A stretch of DNA of 64,000 nucleotides, taken from the NCBI GenBank assembly GCA_041389885.1, contig JAWKRB010000011.1:1-64000 (forward strand), in the 5' to 3' direction. The stretch is from JAWKRB01 sp041389885. Lineage in GTDB: Bacteria; Myxococcota_A; Polyangia; Polyangiales; Ga0077539. The position numbers and the translations under genes are program-made. Under the pieces are notes generated by a model. That model had not been told where the DNA came from, searched no databases, and worked only from the letters and a program-made list of their open reading frames with translations. Shown here piece by piece: positions 58,317 to 64,000 of this stretch (position 1 is its first letter; every line of letters begins with the position of its first letter).

Positions 58317-59821
58317 GCGTGCGCCTCGCCTTCGTGCGTGTGCACGACCTCGCCCTCGCGGCGTACACCCGCGTCGAGCCCGACCTCACGCAGCAGCCCC
58401 TCGCGCTGCTCGACGTCGAGCAGCGCGGCGGCTCGGCGCTCTCGTCGGTGCAGCGGGGGCAGCGGGTGATCGTGTGCACCGCGCCCGCGCGCGCCCTCGG
58501 CGTGCGCGTCGGGATGACCGGGCACCAGGCCCTCGCCGCGGCGCCAGAGGTCGCGCTGCGGGGGTGGTCCGTCGAGGCGATGCGCGCGGCGCGGGCGGCG
58601 CTGCTCGACGCGGTGGGCTCGGTGGGCGCGCGGGTCGAGTCGTGCGACGAGGGCGCCTGGGTCGACGCGGGCGAGCTCGCGAGGATGCACGACTCCGAGG
58701 GCGCCCTCGCGGCGCGGCTGGCGCAGGCCGCGCGCCGCGTGGGGCTGCGGGTGTCGGTGGGCGTCGCGTCGAGCAAGGGCGTCGCGCAGATGGCCTCGCG
58801 GCAGCGGGGCGGCGTCGCCGTCGTCGCGGCGGGCGAGGAGCGGGCGTACATGGCCCGCGTGCCCCTCGCGGCGATGCCCATGGGGGATGAGTTTCGCAGC
58901 GCGCTGGCGCAGCTCGGGGTGGACACGGTGCGAGACCTCGCGGCGATGCCCGCGGCGCAGATCGCGCTGCGCTACGGCGACGAGGCCGCGGCGGCGGTGC
59001 GGCTCGCGCAGGGAATCGACGACCGCGCGCTGGTGCCCGAGGCGCTCCCCGCGCGCTTCGAGGAGTCGGTGGACCTCGACTGGGAGGCCGACGACGTCGA
59101 CGCCCTGCTCTTCGCGCTGCGACGTCTCCTCGACGCGCTGGTGACGCGCCTCGCGTGCCGCGCCCTCGCGGTGGGGGGCATGGTGCTCGCGCTGCCCCTC
59201 GCGTCGAAGGTGCTCGACGAGCGCGCCCTCGCCGTGGCGGTGCCCACGCGCGATGTCGCCACGCTGCTGCGCATCGCGCGCACCTCCCTCACGTCGCAGC
59301 CTCCCATCGCGGGCGTGCGCGGGCTGCGGGTGACCGCGCTGCCGCGGCCCGTGCGCCCGGTGCAGCTCGGGCTCTTCGACCCGCCGGGCCCCGCGCCCGA
59401 GCGCCTCGCGCTGACGCTCACGAAGCTCACCGCGCTCGTGGGGAGCGACCGCGTGGGCGCGCCCGTGGCCCCCGACACGCACAGGCCCTACGCCGTGGGG
59501 GTGGCGAGCTTCGACCCGCCGCGCGCGCCGCGGGAGGGGCCGCCGTCGACCGAGGCGATCCCGCTCATGGCGCTGCACGTGTTTCGCCCGCCGAGGGAGG
59601 CCGAGGTGGTGATCGAGCAGGGGCGCATCGCCTACCTCGACGCGGGGGAGGTGCGCGGCGGCGTGCGCGCGTGCGGCGGCCCGTGGCGCGTCGACGGGCA
59701 GTGGTGGGGAGAGCCCTTCGACCACGAGGGCTGGGACGTCGAGCTCGACGACGGCGGGATCTACCTCGTGGGCTTCGACCGCGCGCGGGGGCGCTGGCTC
59801 CTCGACGGCGTGTACGAGTAG
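58313..59821 (+). CDS. imuB: ImuB, Y-family polymerase-like mutagenesis protein
   Basis: A 502-residue protein from a GTG overlapping imuA. It has the DinB-like scaffold: LALLDVEQRGG, VIVCTAPARALGVRVGMTGHQALAAAPEV, ESCDEGAWVDAGEL, SVGVASSKGVAQMASRQRGGVAVV and LAQLGVDTVRDLAAMPAAQIALRYG. The N-terminal metal-site DxD of true polymerases is absent (LAFVRVHDLALAAY), although a DE pair persists in CDEGAW. ImuB is thought to link DnaE2 to the sliding clamp. No dnaE2 follows in this window. A hairpin lies after the stop. Confidence 0.9.
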   Translation: MSVRLAFVRVHDLALAAYTRVEPDLTQQPLALLDVEQRGGSALSSVQRGQRVIVCTAPARALGVRVGMTGHQALAAAPEVALRGWSVEAMRAARAALLDAVGSVGARVESCDEGAWVDAGELARMHDSEGALAARLAQAARRVGLRVSVGVASSKGVAQMASRQRGGVAVVAAGEERAYMARVPLAAMPMGDEFRSALAQLGVDTVRDLAAMPAAQIALRYGDEAAAAVRLAQGIDDRALVPEALPARFEESVDLDWEADDVDALLFALRRLLDALVTRLACRALAVGGMVLALPLASKVLDERALAVAVPTRDVATLLRIARTSLTSQPPIAGVRGLRVTALPRPVRPVQLGLFDPPGPAPERLALTLTKLTALVGSDRVGAPVAPDTHRPYAVGVASFDPPRAPREGPPSTEAIPLMALHVFRPPREAEVVIEQGRIAYLDAGEVRGGVRACGGPWRVDGQWWGEPFDHEGWDVELDDGGIYLVGFDRARGRWLLDGVYE

Positions 59822-59847
59822 CGCCCGAGGTCAGCGCCGCGGCGACG

Positions 59848-59872
59848 CGATCCCCCCCTACAGCGGGGATCG
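59848..59872 (+). terminator. Possible terminator hairpin after imuB
   Basis: CGATCCCC and GGGGATCG form a perfect 8-base-pair stem with a 9-base loop, about 25 bases after the imuB stop. There is no T-run, so it may be a factor-dependent or weak terminator. Confidence 0.35.
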
Positions 59873-59925
59873 ACCGAGGAGCCCTCGCACGAAACCGCCC
59901 GCGGGAGCATCGTACACCACGCACC

Positions 59926-61275
59926 ATGACCGCAGAGATCCCCAAAGGGCGCATCGCGCGCGGCCTCGCGCTGGTTCGCCTCGCCGGCTCGCAGCTCCCC
60001 ACCGTCGCGGGGCGCGTGCTGCGAGGCGAGGACGCGCAGCTCGATTTACAGGTCGTGCAGCTCTCGGCCGAGAAGGCCGCGAAGGTGCTCGGCGAGCTCC
60101 GCGGCCTCGCGATGAAGGTCGGGCAGACGGCGTCGTACGTCGACGGGCTGCTGCCCCCGGAGGCGAGCGACGTGTACCAGGCCGCCCTCGCGAAGCTCCA
60201 GAGCGCGGCGCCGACGGTCTCGTTCGAGGCGCTCAAGGCCGAGATCGAGCGCGGCCTCGGTCGGCCCCTCGACGAGCTCTACGCGCGCTTCGACCCTGCG
60301 CCCCTCGCCAGCGCGTCGATCGGGCAGGTGCACCGCGCGGCGATTCGCGACGAGCGCGGCGAGCTCGTCGAGGTCGCGGTGAAGGTGCAGTACCCCTCGG
60401 TCGCGCACGCGGTCGCCAGCGACCTGAAGAACATCGAGGCGCTCAAGCCGATGCTCTCGATCCTCGCGCCGGGCGCCGACACCTCGGGCGGGGTCGACGA
60501 GGTGGTGCGCACCCTGGGCGAGGAGCTCGACTACACCGTCGAGGCGCGCAACCAGGCGCGCTTTCGCGCGATGGCCGAGCGCTTCGAGGGCGTGCACGTC
60601 GCGCGGGTCTTCGAGGGCCACACCGCGCGCAACGTGCTCACGATGGAATTCGTCGAGGGACGCTCGCTGCGCGACGTGTGCGCCGACGGCGACCAGGCGC
60701 TGCGCGACAAGGTGGGCGCGACCATCTTTCGCTTCACCATGGGGCTCGCGATCGCGCGCGGGGTGTTCAACACCGACCCGCACCCGGGGAACTTTCTCGT
60801 GCAGCCCGACGGCACCGTGACCTTCCTCGACTACGGGAGCGTGAGCCAGCTCCCCGAGGGGTTGCACCGGCGCTGGCGCGAGCTGGTCGAGCTGCTCCTC
60901 GACCAGAAGATCGAGCTGTGGCGCGAGCGTCACGCCGAGCTCTTCGGCCTCGGGCACATGGACCCGCGGGTGCTGGAGCACCACCTTCAGTTCATGTGGT
61001 CCACGGCGTCGATGGTGGCGCCGGACGAGGAGGTGACCATCGACCGCGACATGCTCCGCGGCACCTTCGCGAGCGGGGTGAACACCGCGAAGGCCATCGG
61101 CAGGACCGTGGGCTGGATGCCCTCGCGCTCGCGCACCGCCGCGATGCCGCCGGAGTTCGTGATGGCGGGGCGGATGCAGCTCGGCCTCTTCGCCGTGCTC
61201 GCGCACCTGCGCCCTCGGGCGAACTGGCACCGCATCCTCCGCGAGATGCTCGCGCAGGACCTCTCGGACCTCTGA
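59926..61275 (+). CDS. AarF/ABC1/UbiB-family atypical kinase
   Basis: A 449-residue protein. The family-specific KxGQ motif is in LRGLAMKVGQTASYVDGLLP, and the Ala-rich nucleotide loop is in LASASIGQVHRA. The catalytic segments are VFNTDPHPGNFLV (D-P-H-P-G-N) and VTFLDYGSVSQL (DYG). There are no C-terminal membrane helices. Family members support ubiquinone or lipid metabolism. It follows imuB by 104 bases that include the hairpin, so it is probably a separate transcript. Confidence 0.92.
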   Translation: MTAEIPKGRIARGLALVRLAGSQLPTVAGRVLRGEDAQLDLQVVQLSAEKAAKVLGELRGLAMKVGQTASYVDGLLPPEASDVYQAALAKLQSAAPTVSFEALKAEIERGLGRPLDELYARFDPAPLASASIGQVHRAAIRDERGELVEVAVKVQYPSVAHAVASDLKNIEALKPMLSILAPGADTSGGVDEVVRTLGEELDYTVEARNQARFRAMAERFEGVHVARVFEGHTARNVLTMEFVEGRSLRDVCADGDQALRDKVGATIFRFTMGLAIARGVFNTDPHPGNFLVQPDGTVTFLDYGSVSQLPEGLHRRWRELVELLLDQKIELWRERHAELFGLGHMDPRVLEHHLQFMWSTASMVAPDEEVTIDRDMLRGTFASGVNTAKAIGRTVGWMPSRSRTAAMPPEFVMAGRMQLGLFAVLAHLRPRANWHRILREMLAQDLSDL

Positions 61276-61309
61276 GCGCCGGAATCGCGTACTCTCCGCG
61301 GTCACCGCC

Positions 61310-62785
61310 GTGACCGAAGAGAACCTGCATTTCGACGTGCTGATCGTGGGCGCTGGGCTTTCGGGCGTCAGCGCCGCGTACCACCTGCAGACGCGCTGCC
61401 CCACCAAGCGCTACGCGATCCTCGAGGGCCGAGAGCGCCTGGGGGGCACCTGGGACCTGTTCCGCTACCCCGGCATTCGCTCGGACTCGGACATGTACAC
61501 CCTGGGCTACTCGTTTCGCCCCTGGACGAACCCCAAGGCCATCGCCGACGGCCCGGACATCCTCGCGTACATCCGCGAGACCGCCGAGGCCTACGGCATC
61601 GACGAGCACATTCGCTTTCAGAAGCGCGCGGTGCGCGCGCGGTGGTCGAGCGAGGAGGCGCGGTGGTCCGTCGAGGTGCTCGACGGCGCGACCGGCGAGA
61701 CCGAGGTCTACACCGCGGGCTTCGTCTACATGTGCTCGGGCTACTACGACTACGACGCGGGCTACACGCCGGAGTTCGAGGGGCGCGAGCGCTTCGAGGG
61801 GCTCGTCGTGCATCCCCAGAAGTGGCCCGAGGGCCTCGACGTGACCGGCAAGCGCGTGGTGGTCATCGGCAGCGGCGCGACCGCGGTGACCCTCGTGCCC
61901 GCCCTCGCGAAGACCGCCGCGCACGTCACCATGCTCCAGCGCTCGCCCACCTACGTGCTGTCGGTGCCCGCGAGGGACCGCGTCGCCGACTGGCTCCGCG
62001 CGCGCGTGTCGGACGAGGCGGCCTACGACGTCGTGCGGTGGAAGAACGTGCTCGTGGGCATGAGCTTCTACGCGTACTGCAGGCGCTTCCCCGCCCACGC
62101 GAAGGGGCTGCTCGTGGGCCTCGCGCGCAAGGCGCTGGGCGGCGACCGCGAGGCCGCGCAGGGCTTCACGCCGCGCTACGACCCGTGGGACCAGCGGCTC
62201 TGCATGGTGCCCGACGGCGACCTCTTCGACGCCCTCCGCGCGGGCAGCGCGTCGGTGGTCACCGACCGCATCGCGCGCTTCACCGAGCGCGGGCTCGAGC
62301 TGGAGTCGGGCGCGCGCCTCGACGCCGACATCGTGGTCACAGCGACGGGGCTGTCGCTGAAGTTCCTCGGGGGGATGAAGGTCGAGGTCGACGGGAAGGA
62401 CGTCGAGCCGGCGAAGACCATGACCTACAAGGGGATGATGTGCGGCGACGTGCCCAACCTCGCCCTCGCGGTGGGCTACACCAACGCGTCGTGGACGCTG
62501 AAGTGCGACCTCACCAGCGAGTACGTCTGCCGCCTGATCAACCACATGGACGCGCGGGGCTACAGCGCCTGCTACCCCCACAACGACGACCCCACGGTGA
62601 GGGAGATCCCGCTGCTGGACTTCTCCGCGGGGTACGTCTTGCGCGCGCTGGACCGGCTGCCGAAGCAGGGCTCGCGGGCGCCCTGGCGGCTCTACCAGAA
62701 CTACGTGCTCGACCGCGTCGCGCTGCGCCACGCCGCCGTCGACGACGGCGTGATGCGCTTCACGAAGCGGGCTACCGTCGCGTGA
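61310..62785 (+). CDS. Flavin-containing Baeyer-Villiger-type monooxygenase
   Basis: A 491-residue enzyme from a GTG. The N-terminal FAD motif is VLIVGAGLSGVSAAYHL, followed by EGRERLGGTWDLFRYPGIRSDSD. The Baeyer-Villiger fingerprint FxGxxxHxxxWP is present as FEGLVVHPQKWP, and the NADPH motif VVVIGSGATAVTLVPAL follows. These enzymes insert oxygen next to ketones or oxidise heteroatoms. Substrate is unknown. It ends overlapping the convergent aldo/keto reductase by 14 bases. Confidence 0.92.
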   Translation: MTEENLHFDVLIVGAGLSGVSAAYHLQTRCPTKRYAILEGRERLGGTWDLFRYPGIRSDSDMYTLGYSFRPWTNPKAIADGPDILAYIRETAEAYGIDEHIRFQKRAVRARWSSEEARWSVEVLDGATGETEVYTAGFVYMCSGYYDYDAGYTPEFEGRERFEGLVVHPQKWPEGLDVTGKRVVVIGSGATAVTLVPALAKTAAHVTMLQRSPTYVLSVPARDRVADWLRARVSDEAAYDVVRWKNVLVGMSFYAYCRRFPAHAKGLLVGLARKALGGDREAAQGFTPRYDPWDQRLCMVPDGDLFDALRAGSASVVTDRIARFTERGLELESGARLDADIVVTATGLSLKFLGGMKVEVDGKDVEPAKTMTYKGMMCGDVPNLALAVGYTNASWTLKCDLTSEYVCRLINHMDARGYSACYPHNDDPTVREIPLLDFSAGYVLRALDRLPKQGSRAPWRLYQNYVLDRVALRHAAVDDGVMRFTKRATVA

Positions 62786-63863
62786 CCTGCGAGGCGCGGT
62801 CGCCGCCCTGACGCTCGAACATCCAGCCGGGGTACTCCGGCGGGAGCGCGGAGACCGCGTCGAGGGCCTTCAGCTCATCTTCGCTCAGCGAGACGTCGAC
62901 CGAGGCGAGGTTGTCGACGAGCTGCGCGTCGGTCTTGGCGCCGATGATCACGCTGGTGACCCACGGGCGGTGCAGCAGCCACGCGAGGGCGATCTGCGCG
63001 ACGCTCACGCCCCGCGCCTCGGCCATCGGCGCCATCGCCTCGACGCAGTCGAAGGCGCGCTCGCGGTTCACGGGGGGAAAGTCGAAGCTCGCGCGCCGAG
63101 CGCCCTCGGGCGCAGACGTGTCACGGCGGAACTTGCCCGAGAGCAAGCCCCCGGCGAGGGGGCTCCAGGGCAGGATCGCGAGGCCCTCGCTCTGCGCCAG
63201 CGGGACCACCTCGCGCTCGATGTCGCGCCCCGCGACCGTGTAGTACATCTGCATCGACTCGAAGCGCGCGAGGCCCTTGCGCTCAGAGATCCCGAGGGCC
63301 TTGGCGGTCTCCCACGCCGCGCGGTTGCACAGACCGACGTAGCGGGCCTTGCCCGCGCGCACGACCGTGTCGAGGGCGTCGACGACCTCCTCGAGGGGCG
63401 TCAGCGGGTCGTAGCCATGGATCTGGTAGAGGTCCACGTGGTCCATGCCGAGGCGGGTGAGGCTGGCGTCGATGGCGTCGAGGATGTGCTTGCGCGAGAG
63501 GCCGTTGACGTTCTTCGCGCGGCTCCGCCGGTCGGCCTCGGCGCGCTGCGCGTCGGTGGCGTCGGGGGGCAGCGGGTCGCTCACGCGGCCGTGCACCTTC
63601 GTCGCGATCACCACCTCGTCGCGGCGCAGCCCGTTGCGCCGCACCGACTCGCCGAGGATGCGCTCCGAGAGCCCGTTGGCGTACACGTCCGCGGTGTCGA
63701 AGAAGTTCACCCCGGCGTCGAAGGCGCGGCGCACGAGGAGGTCCGCGGCGGACTGATCCTGCGCGCCGACGACGCGCCAGAAGCCGTCGCCGCCGAAGGT
63801 CATGGTGCCGAAGCAGAGCTCAGAGACGACGAGGCCGGTGCGGCCGAGGGTGCGGTATTTCAT
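62772..63863 (-). CDS. Aldo/keto reductase
   Basis: A 363-residue enzyme. It opens with YRTLGRTGLVVSELCFGTMTFG. The catalytic Asp and Tyr lie in NFFDTADVYANGLSERILG. The usual Lys and His appear in VVIATKVHGR and DLYQIHGYDPLTPLEE, and the nucleotide-binding end is LAWLLHRPWVTSVIIGAKTDAQLVDNLAS. It is an NADPH-dependent oxidoreductase of the YajO/YhdN type. It is convergent with the monooxygenase gene and may or may not act in the same pathway. Confidence 0.93.
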   Translation of the reverse strand: MKYRTLGRTGLVVSELCFGTMTFGGDGFWRVVGAQDQSAADLLVRRAFDAGVNFFDTADVYANGLSERILGESVRRNGLRRDEVVIATKVHGRVSDPLPPDATDAQRAEADRRSRAKNVNGLSRKHILDAIDASLTRLGMDHVDLYQIHGYDPLTPLEEVVDALDTVVRAGKARYVGLCNRAAWETAKALGISERKGLARFESMQMYYTVAGRDIEREVVPLAQSEGLAILPWSPLAGGLLSGKFRRDTSAPEGARRASFDFPPVNRERAFDCVEAMAPMAEARGVSVAQIALAWLLHRPWVTSVIIGAKTDAQLVDNLASVDVSLSEDELKALDAVSALPPEYPGWMFERQGGDRASQVTRR

Positions 63864-63963
63864 CGACCTTCGCGTACCCGCCGCGGGACGCGAAGGTCAA
63901 CCTATCCGCGCGAGATCCCCAAGAGGTTGCGAGGCGCTCCACCGCGGGCGACGCTGCGCCCGC

Positions 63964-64000
63964 GTGAGCGGCTTCGACTCGTTGACCCTGCGGCCCATCG
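63964..64000 (+). CDS. Possible first codons of a gene leaving the window
   Basis: A GTG at 63964 opens a frame (VSGFDSLTLRPI) that continues to the right edge. Only twelve codons are visible, so this is a guess from the start codon, the absence of a stop and the 100-base gap after the reductase start. Confidence 0.25.
   Translation, partial: MSGFDSLTLRPI

Noticed and set aside
1..64000. CRISPR arrays, insertion sequences, prophage or toxin-antitoxin modules.
   Set aside because: No regularly spaced repeats, transposase, integrase, terminal inverted repeats or phage structural genes were seen; the window has no clear defence or mobile island.

Overview
The window is about 64 kb of very GC-rich chromosome with densely packed genes on both strands, many of them overlapping by 1-4 bases. 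It looks like a member of the Myxococcota (the old delta-proteobacterial myxobacteria). Support comes from family content rather than any marker gene: two AgmX/PglI C-terminal (TonB-like) proteins, a Cys-rich protein with a MYXO-CTERM-like tail, many lipoproteins carrying Asp/Gly-rich calcium-type repeats or Ala/Pro linkers, a zinc-ribbon Ser/Thr kinase, and an imuAB cassette behind a GAAC-N4-GTTC LexA box. No plasmid, phage, insertion sequence or CRISPR array is visible. Most of the window reads as ordinary chromosome.

Layout. 1-3.4 kb: a 5'-truncated Rieske oxygenase, a cytochrome c lipoprotein, an NAD(P)-binding protein, a zinc-ribbon protein and a Pro-rich lipoprotein. 3.4-7.2 kb: a divergent PQQ locus. 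pqqA (a 48-codon gene) and pqqB face right; pqqD, pqqE and an unrecognised 387-residue protein face left; no pqqC is present. 7.2-14 kb: surface and envelope proteins, a Ski2-like helicase, a small XRE protein and a tRNA-Met(CAU). 14-16.9 kb: a Crp/Fnr regulator followed by TPR, RodZ-like and recO genes that carry several frameshifts. 16.8-22.5 kb: an exopolysaccharide set of the exosortase-associated type (FemAB-like, polysaccharide deacetylase, glycosyltransferase, NodB-like protein, O-antigen-ligase-like protein), without the exosortase. 23-26.6 kb: glycerol kinase and a small operon. 26.6-33.2 kb: a WD40 membrane protein, a MacAB-type exporter and an orphan ABC ATPase.

33-45 kb: AgmX-like protein, glycogen branching enzyme, Ser/Thr kinase, esterase lipoprotein, DUF4114/MYXO-CTERM protein, GlmU, NadD and fructose-1,6-bisphosphatase. 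45-51.5 kb: a sugar aminotransferase and acetyltransferase pair for an amino-sugar glycan, a CAP-domain lipoprotein, an IPT/TIG lipoprotein and a frameshifted Ala/Pro-repeat membrane protein. 51.5-57.5 kb: a three-gene operon of two FadL/OmpP1-like porins and a beta-propeller lipoprotein, then a dolichyl-phosphate-mannose-synthase-like glycosyltransferase and a C2-like lipoprotein. 57.6-64 kb: the SOS-controlled imuA-imuB pair, an AarF/UbiB-type kinase, a Baeyer-Villiger-type monooxygenase, an aldo/keto reductase and possibly the first codons of another gene.

The best candidates for follow-up are the PQQ locus (long precursor peptide, no pqqC, linked unknown gene), the porin/lipoprotein operon, and the frameshift clusters. 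Most of the single-base losses behind the frameshifts fall in G/C runs, so assembly error is the leading explanation. Functions are inferred from motifs and family resemblance; no database search was run.
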